Source: Jaminaea rosea
Lineage: Eukaryota > Basidiomycota > Exobasidiomycetes > Microstromatales
Length of the DNA: 64,000 nucleotides
Direction of reading: 5' to 3'
NCBI RefSeq assembly: GCF_003144245.1
Contig: NW_020289986.1
Coordinates: 372,001-436,000 of the forward strand
The translations under genes were made by a program, and so were the position numbers. The notes under the pieces were generated by a model. It saw only the letters and a program-made list of their open reading frames with translations. It did no database searches and was not told where the DNA came from. Positions 12,616 through 25,200 of this stretch are shown piece after piece. Numbering within the stretch: the stretch's first letter is position 1; every line of letters begins with the position of its first letter.

Positions 12616-12650
12616 GGCCAAGCCAGGCCAAGCCAGGCCAACCCAAGCCT
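12616..12650. repeat. Imperfect decamer tandem repeat (GCCAAGCCAG-like)
   Basis: About three units of GCCAAGCCAG or close variants, soon after the TCACC repeat and in the same intergenic region. Confidence 0.7.
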
Positions 12651-13224
12651 TCTCGTGCCTCGGAGTAGCATGGCATCGAGCCATCGATTCGAGGTCATCT
12701 GTTCTGTTTGCTTGCTGGCGAAGAGCGTCATTTCATCGCTCTCGACCCGTTTGCACCGCGTCTCTTGATCATCTTAGAGTAAAACTGGACGATGCGGCGC
12801 TCAGCCTGAGCGCGAGTCGGCGTGGATGCATTGCAAGCCGTCTTGCCTCAGCTTTGGCTTAGCCCTGCCTGCTTCCTGCCACTGCCCTGCCTCTGCTTCG
12901 CTGCGCCTTCGAAGCGACCAGTTTGTCGTTCGGTCAGTCGGCGCAGCAAGGGTCCAAAAGCTCGCTCGAAAGAGCTCCCTGCCTCTGCCCGAGCTCCGTG
13001 AACGGGTCTCGTCTGCCTAGTCTCGCTTGGTCCGTCGCACCGCCGCACCGCATCGTGGCATGACGCTCAACGAAGACGCAGATGCACCGGCTCAACGCTC
13101 CGCCGCCGCTGGTGTTCAACGACTTGCTAGCTCGCTCGCACGCCTGAAGCTCACACACATCATCGACTAGAATCACGACGCCGGCCGTGGAGCGAGCACA
13201 GCTAGCCATTCTGGTTCCAAGAAG

Positions 13225-14354
13225 ATGCCGCCTTCAAGCTTGGAGGCATCGAAGCGGGCCAACCTCAGGAAGCTCAATGGCGATACGACGTGGTTGCTGC
13301 AGATCCACGTCGGCCACGATGCAAAGACTTACAATCTCGTCAGTGGCTGCCCGTGGCGCCTCTTCTTCTAGAGCTGCGGCTGGCTGACACATCCCTTGCC
13401 TGCTCGCGGCGCTAGCTCATCGACCCATGGCTTTCGACGAGCCAGCAGGTCGACTACCATCCCCTCTTCTCAGCGCAGACACGCGTCGAGACTGCCTCAT
13501 TCCCCAGCCTGTCTGCCCTTTCCCAGTCTCTAGCCAACGAAACGCTCGAAGCTGCCGCTCGAGAGCGCATCTCGAAGCCTGAAGGCAATGGAGCTGAAGT
13601 AAAGGGGGCAGGCGGCATCGATGCCATCCTGATCAGTCATCCGTTCAGCGATCATGCTCACCCTGAAACGCTATGCGAGCTCATCGACCAGAGTCGTCCC
13701 ATTGACATCTTCTGCACGCCGCAATCGTTCCAGGCCGTGGCGAATCTGCTGAATGGCAAGAAGATGACGGCCGACCAACGCAAAGCCTTCAAGCTACATC
13801 TTATGGACGAGCTGAGAGACCGCGGTGACAGCCTTGACTCCATCACCTCGCACAAGCAGGACGACGTCCCCTCAGGCCTCCGCTTGCTCCGTCTACCTGC
13901 TCAAGAGTCACCTTGGACGCATGGCCCGGCCTGGGCTGACCTACACGGCGGCGTTGCCATCATCTGGGACAAAAGCGCCGTAGTCTACTCACCCCACGGC
14001 ATCCTCGGAAGGTCCATCCCTCACGCCCTATCTCAAGCCCACTGCCGCACTCTCATCCAATCCTTCGACCGCCAGACCCTGCCGCTCCTCCGTCTCGCCA
14101 CGGGCCCCGTTGCGCTCGGCTTCCACCAAGCGGCCCTTTCGTGCTTCACAGGCGGTCAGGCATACGTGCCCACGCTCATCCTTCGCACACATGATGAGCA
14201 CAAGGCGGCCCGAGGGCTGGTGGGAAAGATTATATCCCGCCAAGGGACGAGCGATGAGCAGGCCCGAGAGGCTTTGCAGCGCGAAGGCTGCGAGCACTGC
14301 GAGATACGCAGCTTGAAGGCGGGTGAGGAAGTCGAAGTTGGCGGATCGATATGA
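13225..14354 (+). CDS. Metallo-beta-lactamase-fold protein with a degenerate metal motif
   Basis: Two exons (13225-13338, 13416-14354) encode about 350 residues. The start is MPPSSLEASKRANLRKLNG, followed by a beta-hairpin-like WLLQIHVGHDAKTYNLLIDPW. The segment AILISHPFSDHAHPETL sits where metallo-beta-lactamases carry HxHxDH: the first His, the Asp and the last His are kept, but the second His is Phe. I recall an HPFxDH pattern in related fungal proteins, so this is probably a subfamily trait rather than decay. A later GGVAIIWDKSAVVYSPHG region fits the fold's second half. The substrate is unknown. The intron uses a GTCAGT donor and a GCTAG acceptor, weaker than those of its neighbours. It is head to head with the chitin synthase gene. 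Confidence 0.75.
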
Positions 14355-14589
14355 AGCCGCTGTGATTCTGCCGTGGCGCGAGAGCAATCGCGGCTGACGA
14401 CGAGGATGGTACGGAACTGCTATCAGGGCGCTTCGATACGACTTGACTCACCGCCCTGCGGTATTGCGATCCGTGCCCTCTGCGCCATTGGCAGGTATCG
14501 ACGGATCGACGGGCCTTCACGCATAGCCGCTGCTCGTCTTGCTCCCTACGCCGTATCCCCAGCCTTTTCAACGAAGCCGAAGCATAAAA

Positions 14590-17500
14590 ATGGCTAGCGT
14601 GGACGGGGTAAACAGCAGACAAGAGCACGCTGCCTTGCACGCCATCTCGAGCGACAACGAGAAGACGTTGAGCCGGGCCGCCTCATCCCGACTGGACGTC
14701 TCGGACCTCTTCCAAGGATCAGAGCTCCCGCCTCGCACCTCCGTCGATGATCCCAGCTTCTGGGAAGTCGAGACGTCAATCGCTTCTGAGACCCAGTCAG
14801 TCGAGATCATCGCTCCTTCAACGCCTCTACCACCAGAGGACCAACATCCAAATGAGTCCGACAGCGACCAGGCGTCCACGCCTACCGGGTATGGTCTGCG
14901 CCACAGTGACGGCCAAACTCCCGGTCATCCGCCGACTCGCCAGTCTAGTCGCCCTTCACTGCGCGGCTTGCCCCACAGTTCATGGTCTGTCGAGTCGCTC
15001 CATACCCAATACAGTAATGTGCGGTCGAATCCAAACCAGACATCACCTTCTCCCTCCTCGCCGTCGTCTTCTTCACCACCCGAGATCAATGGTGAAACCC
15101 ATTCTCGCGACCACCGATATCAACTCGGCCTCTTTGCCGCCCTTGAAGGAATCATCAAAGCTGATGTAGCGGTCCAGACTGCGAAGGAGGCATTGACTGC
15201 GATGCTAGAGGCCAAGGCATCCAGTGGTGGTCTTTGCCCAGGCTGTGTCGTGCGACTTCATGGCAGTGGCATCTCTGCCGCTGCTCAGAATTTCGTCAAT
15301 GGCAGGGCTGAGCCTGCTCTGCCCGGCTTAGACTCGAATACGAATAGCTCTGCGCAGCCACACCAGCCCTCACTACGCACCTCCTCTGCGTCTTCCTCGT
15401 CGAGCAGCGGCGCATCTCACGAGGATGACATGGGCGACCACCTCATGGCGGAGAGCAGCGTCGAGTCAGCAGCGCAAAGTCCCATTCCTCCAGTCGGCAG
15501 GTCCGGGCTGCGCTCCTCTTCTCTGTCCTCTTCCACAGCGCCAGGTCTTACGGCTTGCGGGACCTCGGACCTCGCAGCATCGTCCTCATCTCCCACGAAA
15601 ACCGCCGAGAAGAGTCTCACGCGTGCCGAAGAAGAGTTCCGCGATTTAGTCAGGGACTGGTCGCATAAGGATACGAATGGTGTACCCTCACCATCGTCTC
15701 GGGCTAGCAGCCAGCCCCAGGCGCCGTTCATCTACGACGTGCCCTTAACGAGTCAGTGGTCTCCAGACGACGAGGAGCCGACGATGCTCTTTCGAAGCGG
15801 CAAGAATCGCGAGGCAAGGCAGAAGTCGCCTGCACAGGGCGACTTTGAAAGCGCTCTCTCGCGTCTTGCGCCGGCTGAAGGTGGTAAGTGTGCAATCGAG
15901 GAGGAGAAAGCAATGTCTCGAGCAACGCGAACATGGGCCGTGCGGGCTGACGCGCGTCTGCTCTCCGCCTCTGCTTCGCTTCCTTCTCTCTTTTACCGTG
16001 CCACCGAACAGTCATCCCTTCTCACTTCATCGATCACTCCGGTCGCTACCTTAACCTAGGCGGTGGCAGCGGGAGCAGCACCGGCTCAGACAAGGTCCGA
16101 ATTGTGCAGATCCCCTCACCCGTCGCCGCATCAGCTTCCAATCCTCTACGCCGCATGTCCTCAGACGACGACTTTGCCTCACGATCCTCGCACGGCGGCA
16201 CCATCAGCGCTCAGCCGTCACTGCGTCGCATCTCAGAGGACGTCGAGAGGGAGGAGGCAGCCAGCAAAGATGAAGACCAGGAGAAAGATGACGTGCTCAG
16301 CTCATGTGAGGCTTCGTCTGAGCGTGCGACTTCACACAAGTCGCTGCCTTCTCCGCCTCTGCCCCAGACCGGCGACGATGTGGTCGTGGAGTTCGACTCT
16401 CTACGCACCCCAGTCTCCTCGCCACCAGCTCTGTCTACAGTGCTCGGAACGCCTCGCAAGGCGACTTCAGCAACTCTACCTACCAACGATGACATCTTGC
16501 TCTCTCCCTCGTCGTCATCTTATCAAGGTACGCCAGCTGGCACTCGCGTACTGGGATCAATGATTCAACACGAGCTCAATAGGCCGGACTCAATGATCAC
16601 GATGACAGAGGCCGACTCGCCAGCGGCACCCCCTGGCCGGCACAGAGCATTCAGCTTCCCTCCGGTGTCCTCCGCGCTCGCCTCACGCTGCCCCACGGCG
16701 GCATCTGCTGTTGCCCATCACGAAGCAGTGCGAGGCAGCGCAATCCAACGCTGGACGTCCTTAGTTAACGCGCGGGCCTCCGCCGCCCCATCCAACTCGC
16801 CACCTCCCGGCGACTTCTCGCCCGATCGCCTCGTGGCCTCACGCTGGAGCTCTTCCACCTCCAACTTCGACCTGTCCAACTCGAACGCGGGCTTCCAGCT
16901 GCGCTCCGACCTGAGTACTGACCTCGCCTTTGGCAGAAGCCCAGACCACACAGCCGAGCTGATCGACATATCTGAGAGCTTGAGCGCTCATGCCCACTCG
17001 GATGGTGGCCACCCCTACTTTCTCCCGCTTCGTCGGAATGATTGCGGCCCCACTCTACTCGCCGACCCCTCTCTGCGACCCCTCTCCCTCCGGGGAGAAG
17101 AGATCCCACCCGTCACTGCCAATCTCAAGGAGCTACGTCGCCTATCTCTCGGCGGCAAATCGCTCAGTACTGTCATCCAGGAAGCGGCAGCCGCGCTCAA
17201 GAGTGAGCAGAGCACGCCGCACGGGCATGAAGACGTGAACCCGATGCTGCAGGTTGAGCTTCCTCGTCGACTCTCGCCTGGCAGTCTGCCCGTCGATATG
17301 CCGCCCGCTCAAGCTCATGCGTCTCAATCCTCAATGGATAACGACGTCGTCCTCTGCGCTTCTCCGCAAGAGCTCACCACTTCGCAGAGCGACGGCCTCG
17401 AGCTTTCCCCTTCATCCCCGGCCGGCTACTTCGACGGGCTCTCAGCCGGCTTAGCCGTGAGTTCTCGCTCCGAAGCAGCGATGGCGACGTCGTCATCATT

Positions 17501-19991
17501 GGCTTCGACCGGCTCAAGCCATTGGCTGGGCAAGCGCCTGCAGAAGGCTGCCTCTCATTTCTCAAAGGGAGGCCACATGCTTAATCGCGTTCGTCCTCAC
17601 TCTCGCTCATGCGAAGACGTGGCGCCGGAGAAAGAGAATTCACATCGCGTCGCTAAAGATGAGGTCGAGTGCCCAGCTGAGCGTGCAGGCGGCACCAGAT
17701 TCAGCGAGATGATCGAGGAGCTCCTGCCCTCAAAGGCAAACCTTGCAACATCGGAACGCTCTGTACGACGCAGCGAGCTCTCGTCTCGATCAGCGGCCTC
17801 GTCGTTCATCTCGCGCCAGCTTGAGCGGGCTTTCCTTTCGCGCAAGGCCTATCACGAGGACGTCCTTTTCGAAGATCGAGCAGCAACAGCAGCAGCAGAG
17901 TATCAAGAACGTCCCGCCAACTCCTCTTCCTCGGTGCCGCAGCTGGAGTCGGCATCGGGGGAGACGACACCTCGCCCACATGCAGTCTTGGGCACGGCGG
18001 ATGTTGTATCTTCCTCTTCTATACCTTTGCTCTGCGAAGAGCCAGTCGAGGAAGCCTCTAAGGCGTCTGGCTACGATAGCCCCGAGCTGCAGCATCTTGA
18101 GAGGAGCGGCACGGGATCTCTTTCCGGCTGCGGCGACTACAAGCGAGGCTCGATGCTCTTCTCTCTGCCGCCATTGTTGCAGGATAACATCAGGCCTAGC
18201 TTTGATGAGAGGGAGAGCGGGGAGGAGGAGAGGCGTGACGGTCAGCGGCGGCATGGAGTGCAGACCCCATCTGAGACGAGTGCAGGGAGCTGTCGATCTC
18301 CGAATGAAGGCCATCACCAGGATGTCAGCGCTCGCCGCGGCTCAGCGACCAGCGGGAATGTTCCACCAGGCCTGCAGGCTCATGGTGAGGCTACCGCTGC
18401 GCCTCTCCTCAGTCGTAGGATGATGAAGCACAACAGCAGCGTCTCCTCAGACGTGAATACGCTCGGTGGGGCCAGCAGTTCCCACTCGAGTTCTACTCAT
18501 CGGGCGAAGCAGCAGGACAGTTTTTCGCGCAGCTTCCCCTCGCTACCTGCGGCTCTCCCGCGAGGCCGGAGGAGATCGGATCGCTCGGATGCGCCCTCGC
18601 CTGTCGAGAGAAATCATCAAGTGAATGCTACACTCCCATCCTCGTCGGCTTCGCCCGATCCGGCGGCATCTAGGATGCTCTCGCGTCCAGCAGTAGCGGC
18701 CAAGCCTCATGGTCGGCTCACTCAGCTCTCCCTCTCCTCACTGTCCTCCTTTGGCAGCGTCGGCAGGCACAAACGCCTCCCCGCCTCCCCTGCTAGCAGC
18801 ATGCAACCACCGCCGCTGCCATCCAAGCAGGGCCATGAAGCCTCCGTCAGTGCCAAACAGTTGAAGCCTGCTCCAACACAAGCACGCCGCCCCTTTTCGT
18901 CCTCAGGGAGCAGTATGGTCAGTAGTATAGGTAGCGCGAGCAGTAGGAGTCGCCGAGCGACCGCTGCTACGAAGAGATTGCGTATCCCTTCCTTTGGCTT
19001 CGGAGGCTCGTCCAGCATGCTGCAGGAGGTTGCCGACGCTGCAAGGAGGTCAAGCTCCACGACACCAACGCCCAGGTCCATGGCGGGGCTAGCGAGCAAT
19101 CATGCGACATCGCCCTCTCGTACTGGCGTCACTGCCGTAGACTCGTCACATGTAGCGGCGATGTCAGGCTCGGGCACTGCCAACGCGACCACACGCTGGT
19201 CTTCCTACTTCCCGCGTATGGACTCACTCAAGCCTGTGGAGATGTCGAAGCTCCGTCGACCAGCAACGTCTACTGCCTCGTCGAGCACCTCTCCACCCTC
19301 ACAGAGCCACAACCATCGCTTCAACACCTCCACGACGGCGACAAGCCCCGTTGATCCTCAGCAAGTCACCCGAGCACCAGCCCCCCCGCCTTTCTTCTAC
19401 TCTCGGCCTCAGATGGCCTCGCCTCGGACTGAGAGTAAAGAGCCCGCCGATGAAGCTACTCGGCCGGTGCACGGACAGAGCCAACAGCAAGGCGCATCCT
19501 CGAGTCCACCGGCGCACCGTCTTCCTGCACCGCCTGAACGAGCATTGAGCAGCGGCAGAGCTGAGTCTTCTCTGACTGCACCGCTGCCCTCGCCTCCCAT
19601 CAAGGATGGCAGGCGTGTTTCTTCTGTCTTTCCGCCAGCTGCACCGGCTTCATCGTCAGCGACGTCGACACTTCCTTTGCCTACCAGGCCAGCCCACCTC
19701 TCTTCCTCCTCGTCCTCAACGGCGGAGGCCTCGACGGCTGCCGTGCATTCGCCAGTTCATCAATACCCTCAACGATCAGTCAACCTCTCCTCACCCTCTA
19801 CACGCCACCCTTTCCCAGTGCTGCCACGCTCATCGTCCCTCTTACCCTCACCCAGCCGCGATCCGCACTCTTCCACGCTCACCGTGGCGAACTACAGCAG
19901 CTCAATGGCCCCCTCACCCAGCACGGCTTCAGCGTCCAGCTCGGCTCGGAACGCACCGCGGAAAGCGGAAAGGGAAGTGCTCCAGCAGTAG
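14590..19991 (+). CDS. Very large, disordered Ser-rich protein of unknown function
   Basis: Two exons (14590-15883, 16012-19991) encode about 1,757 residues. The 128-nt intron joins ...LAPAEG to VIPSHFIDHSGRYLNLGG in phase. The start is the ATG at 14590 (MASVDGVNSRQEH). The sequence is dominated by Ser, Pro and Ala with many SP/TP dipeptides and long disordered tracts. The few ordered-looking islands are a helical segment around residues 185-220 (LGLFAALEGIIKADVAV, then a CPGC pair), DPSFWEVETS, the splice-junction island above, WLGKRLQKAASHFSKGG and an arginine-flanked RLRIPSFGFGG motif. I recognise no family. It could be a signalling scaffold or a kinase target. That is inferred from composition only. 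Confidence 0.8.
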
Positions 19992-20604
19992 ATGGTTATT
20001 GAGGGGGAGATGAGAAGCTACTTTGATGGCGAAGGGGAGGCAGAGGGGAAGCAAGGCGGAGTCATCGTAGAGTAGGTTGAGCAACACAGTAGCGTGGCCC
20101 ACAGGGGTGGCGGCACGTGAGCAAGTGTGTGGCATGCACCTCAGAGGTTGCTACGAAGGCCCTCATCACCATCGTCGAGTCTTCACCGATTATTTGCTGC
20201 TCCTGGCCACCCCGTCCGATACCCAAGAAGAGCGGGGTCTTTACGAATAGGCGCGTGCGTACTACCTGTCATCCCCTCCCTATCTTTCTACTTGTTAATA
20301 GCCATCACTCGCTCGACTCGGCATCGATATTTCGAACTGCATTCATGCCCTCAAGTCCTCCGAGAGATGCCTTTGCTATGGCGGTGTGGCCTCATGGATT
20401 TGGCAGTGAGGCGCGGCGTGGGGGCCCACTCGTCTCCCCCCGCCTTCCACTCGCTCGTCTCGACTCTCTCCGCGATCGACTCCAGACCTCGAGATTGGCG
20501 CGTCCGTCCTTCCGTCCTGTCATCTCGCTCGTAGCCTTGCTTGCTTCCTTTCGCCATCCACACATCTCGTCCTTCTCTCAGCCAGAGCGGCATCGCTGCC
20601 CATC
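19992..20604. other. Intergenic region upstream of the LDB-family gene
   Basis: No supported gene. A TTGCTTGC element lies about 60 nt before the next start (near 20538-20547), in pyrimidine-rich sequence typical of fungal promoters. Confidence 0.5.
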
Positions 20605-21979
20605 ATGGCGATGATGCCTCCTCCTCCATCCGCCGGAGGCTCGGCAGGCGGCTCGCTAGGCTTCATGCCCACTCAATCGGCCAACAGCTTGGGCATCGCC
20701 TCGACCTCTGCCTTGCCTCCGCCTCAGCCTAGCGTTCCGGCAGGGTATGCGACCCTCAGGCTGCTCGAGTACTTTGATGCGCTCGCTGGCAAAGAAGTGA
20801 GTATCGCGAGCGACAAATGTGGACTTATTTGAGCTGACTTTTTGTCCCTCTGATTTGCACTCGCAGTCCCAGCATGCCCATGAGATTCACGACCTCAACT
20901 TCTGGCGCTCATTGACGCATACCTTCTACGCGCCTGATGGCGTCTTTCGCTTCATTGCCTTCAATCCGTCTACTAGGGAGCAGAGGTCTTTTGGTACGTA
21001 GAGACCGCCTGGCAGCGTATGCTTTGGCCTTAGCGAGCTAACCCCAAGTCACTCTTTTCGCCGTTTTGCCGCAGAACTCCCCACACCCGTCATCCCACGA
21101 TACCTTCACACCGTCCACCTCTCGGGCGTCTCCTCCCACTATGTCTCCCTTTCCTCCACCCGTGAATATCCCTGTGACCAGCTTAGCAAAGTCACCGACC
21201 CACCCGCAGTAAAAGGCTGCTCGCTTGGTATCCCCACCGGACGCACCTCTCACTTTGTCCAAGTAGATCGCGCTCGGATGGACATCGAGTACGAGAGCGG
21301 CTGGACAGTCGTACAGCGTGGAGTGATGAGGGCGGGCTTCACGACGATCGGCGGGGCGCTGAAGTTACAGTGGTTGGATTTCATCATCAAGGACTGGAGC
21401 AGCCTGGTGCCGCGAGCGAAGATACAGAGGGGAGTGGTTGAGCAGGTGGTCAGTGAGGAGGTCGTGGCAAAGATCCGTGGAGACGTCAAGAACGGATCGA
21501 AGAGCAAGGATGACAAGAAGACCTCAAAGGAAGCGGGAGCAGAGGACGAGAAGCCTTCTTCCTCCTCAAGAGAGGACGACCGGGATCGGGAACGGCCACG
21601 CATCACGCACCCTGTGGAGCGCTGGTCGATGCCAGAGAACCCGGTCAACGAGTATGGTATGACGCTGCGAGCCATGCGCTGCCTCGAGATCACTGAGTCG
21701 GTCTGTCAGCTGAGGGACTTGATGGACTACGCGGCGCAGAATACCTTGGGACCTATGCAGGCTCTGCAACGTTTGGCTGGAGAGTTGAGGGCGAGTAGAC
21801 CTGACAAGCAGGAGGACAGCAAAGCATCAGGAGAGGAGGGCGGTCAGGAGGGCGCCGCTAAGAGAAAGGGAGGAGCAGGAGCCGGGCCTTCAGTGGGTAG
21901 CGGTGAGGGGAATGTCAAGACGGAAGGGCAGGATGAGGAGCCTTCTGGGCGCAGCAGCCCGGCGAAGCGCATGCGATGA
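20605..21979 (+). CDS. LIM-domain-binding family transcription cofactor (LDB/Mfg1/Adn1-like)
   Basis: Three exons (20605-20796, 20867-20993, 21075-21979) encode about 407 residues. After a Pro/Ser-rich start, YATLRLLEYFDALAG, IHDLNFWRSLTHTFYAPDG and ELPTPVIPRYLHTVHLSGV match the LIM_bind (LDB/SEUSS) core in order. Further conserved segments run to about residue 310 (IEYESGWTVVQRG, LKLQWLDFIIKDW, PENPVNEYGMTLRAMRCLEI). An acidic and basic low-complexity insert (about 225-270) and a Gly/Ser tail ending KRMR, possibly nuclear localising, flank the core. In yeasts this family (Mfg1, S. pombe Adn1) works with DNA-binding partners to control filamentous growth and adhesion. A role in dimorphism here is inference. 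It is tandem with the Sac gene, 272 bp apart. Confidence 0.85.
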
Positions 21980-22251
21980 TGGTGTCCGGCCGCAATTGCA
22001 ATGTACTTGTATCTGTCTCCTCGTGTCCCGCAGTGGCTCATCAAGCATCTTCATCGTCGTCATCAAGGGATCGTCAAGCGACCATCGAAGTCGAGGGCGG
22101 CTTCTATAGCGGCTGAGGCGGCCATGCGCACGAGCCATGGGCTGCGATTAGCCCCTGTCGGCTCCCGCTTCCTCTCGTCGCTCGATGGAGTCAGCCGTCC
22201 ATTTCTCCTCTCCTCTCCCTTCACTTCCTGCTGCTACCACTCTCGGCCGCA

Positions 22252-25200
22252 ATGAAGGCCTTCTTTTCCCGCTCATCAGCCAAGCTAGCGAACTCTCCTT
22301 CATCTCCCTCTTCGCCGACGTCCTCCCCATCGTCATCGTACAAGGATCCTTTGGCCCTGCCCCCTTTCACTCCTCCACTTCCTGACCGCAAGCTCTCCCT
22401 TCACGTCACCCCTGATGGATTGCTCATTGTACCCCGCCATCACCACCATCACCATGGTCATCGCAAACAGCCCTCAGCAGACGCTGCAGCAACAGGTCTA
22501 GAATCCCCAGCAACGGCCACCGGTGCAAGGCTGCGGTGGAGTCGCGATGCCAATGTGGAGCAGATGAAGGCAGAGGAGCTCAATGCGAGCCTCAAGTCCC
22601 AAGTGAAGGGATGTACAATCGAATGCTACGGGATCGTTGGTAAACTCAAGCTCTTCCAGAATTCGTACCTGCTCGTCATCACCCGACGAGAGCATAGCGG
22701 CGACTTCTTGCACGCGAGCAGGCCAGTCTATCGATGCGTTGGAGTCTTGGGCATCCCCCTGACCAAGGATGGGGCAGAGAGGGTATTGAAGCAGGAGGCA
22801 GAACGAGCGCCTGGTAAGACTGTTACGTCTTCCTCCTCCTCGTCAGCGACTTCTTCAGGCGAGGATAGCGACGAGGAGGACGAGGAGGATCCCGACTCAG
22901 ATGTCCAGACGCCATCCATTGTCACGCGCGAGTCCTTCATCATGTCCAATTCTCGAAGCGACACCGGCATCGATCCACGGAATACGTCTACGCTACGGGC
23001 GAGCGACTCGAAAAAGTGGCTATCCCATGCTGGGGCAAAGTCAGCTTCGGAGGCGCAGATTGGGACTGGCAAGCTCGGAGAGCAAGGGACTGTAGGTCCG
23101 GACGCGCCTGTTGCACAGCCAGACTCAGTACACGCAGAGGTCACCAATGAAGCTACGCATGATCCAGCATCCACAGCAGCAGCATCGTCGTCGTCAAAGG
23201 AGGAAGAGGCAATGCACGATGCGAACAAGGCCGAGCTGGAGGACAAGCTAGTCAAGGAGGCCACCCGCCAATTTGCGCGTGGAGAGCTCTACTTCTCGTA
23301 CGACTTTGACCTCACGACTCCCCTGCAGCGCAAGCATGAGCAGCTAGTCAAGGCCAATGGAGGTAAGACGGCGCCGCAGCCCACCGCTCCCTCTAGCAAT
23401 GGCAGCTCTCTGCCGCCGTTTGAGGAGCCGCGTCCCACCTTGCCTCTCTGGCGACGAGTGGATCGCCGCTTCTTCCACAACGAGCACATGCTCCGCGACT
23501 TCATTGCTGCGGGTGCGCACAGCCTCGTCTTGCCACTTATGCAGGGTTATTTCCAGACGTCCAGCTTGCCTCTTCCTGCCAGCAGCGGCGGCGAGGCTGA
23601 CAGCAGTGCGCAGTTGATGATCATCTCGCGCCGCAGCCGTGAGAGACCGGGGCTTCGCTACCAGCGTCGCGGCGTTAATTCCGATGGGCAAGTAGCCAAT
23701 TACGTAGAGACAGAGCAGGTCCTCTTGGTCCACCGCGAGGAGCAGACGCACCTCTTCTCCTTTGTACAGTTCAGAGGGTCTATCCCTCTCTACTGGTCGC
23801 AATCCCCCTTTAGCCTCAAGCCACCCCCCATCCTCGAGCGCTCATCCCAAGAGAATAAGCGCGCGTTCGCTGCCCACTTCAAGGCGCAAGTCGAGCGCTA
23901 TGGGAAGGTGACATGCGTGAATCTTGCTGAGCAGTCCGGCAAGGAAGGGGAGATTACGGCTGCCTATCAGAAAGGGGTAGAAGAACTCAGGGATGACAAG
24001 GTCAAGTATCTTGCCTTCGACTTCCACAAGGAGTGCGCGGGTATGAAGTTCGAGAATGTGAGCCGGCTCATTGAGAGGTTGGACGACACGCTACAAGAGA
24101 TGGGCTTCTTCTGGCGCTCGTCGGGAGGCGTCAGCACGACCACCACTGCCGGCACGCCTCCGACGATCTCATCGTCATCGTCGTCCCCAGATGGCCTACT
24201 CTCCAAGCAATTCGGCACCTTCCGTGTTTCCTGCCTCGACTGTCTTGACAGATCAGGCGTAGCGGCTTCTGCCTTTGGGCGCCACATGTTACTCTCCCAG
24301 CTCGCGAGCCTAGGCATTGCCGTTCAACCGAAGGACAATCCCGCATTCGACTACGCATTCAACGACGCCTGGGCGAACAACGGTGACCAGATCTCGCAAT
24401 GTTACGCCGGTTCTCGTGCCCTCAAGGGGGACTTCACCCGGACGGGCAGGCGCAATTGGACAGGAGTATTCAATGACGCGACGGCTAGCGTTTACCGCTT
24501 GGTGCAGGGAGCAGTCACGGACTTTTGGAGGCAGACGGTCATCTCCTTTGTCTATGGGGAGCTCAGCTTGAGCGGGCTTGAGAAGTATGGCGAGGAGCTG
24601 CAAAGTGTCGATCCTTCCAATGAGGTCAGGCTCGCGCGAGTGAGGGCCGCGGCCATCGAGACGTGCGCGGGAATGGTGCTGGCTCCGAGCACCAACAGCG
24701 GCAAGAGCGATGGCGAGGGCGACAACAAGGTCTCCGCCGAGGACGAAGGCGAGATCCGCATTGGCGGCTGGACGCTCTTCTCCCCGCACGAGACGAATCG
24801 CGTACAGTCCACTCGGCTGGAAGAGAAGGTCGTCCTCCTCACCAACAAGTCCCTCTACATCTGCGCCTATGACTTTACGGCGGACAAGCTGAGCGAGTAC
24901 TCCCGCATTCTCCTCGGGGACATCACTGCTCTGCAAAAGGGAGAATACATCCTGAGCCCTAAGGAAGGCGTGTGGAGCGAGCAGCATTGGGGTCTCGTGG
25001 TCTACTACCTCAGACAAGATACAAGGGTCAATGTGGCGAGTATCAAGAATGTACCGCCTGCGGTAAAGGAGAAGGGCAAAGGGGAAAATTTCATCTGCCT
25101 CAAAGCCGTGGCGGATGAGTTCAGCGGGACGTTGGAGAGGGAGCGCGACCCGCCCGTGGCTGCTGCTACGGCTCCTACTCCGAAGGAGAGCCAGGCTTCG

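Larger units (their letters stand above)
11305..13224. other. 1.9 kb divergent promoter region between the chitin synthase and MBL-fold genes
   Basis: No supported gene. It lies head to head between two genes and should hold both promoters. It contains a (TCACC)n run, a decamer repeat (GCCAAGCCAG-like, about 12616-12650) and a TTGCTTGC element near 12708-12718. Long open frames on both strands here have Arg/Ser-rich translations typical of GC-rich noncoding DNA. Confidence 0.5.
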
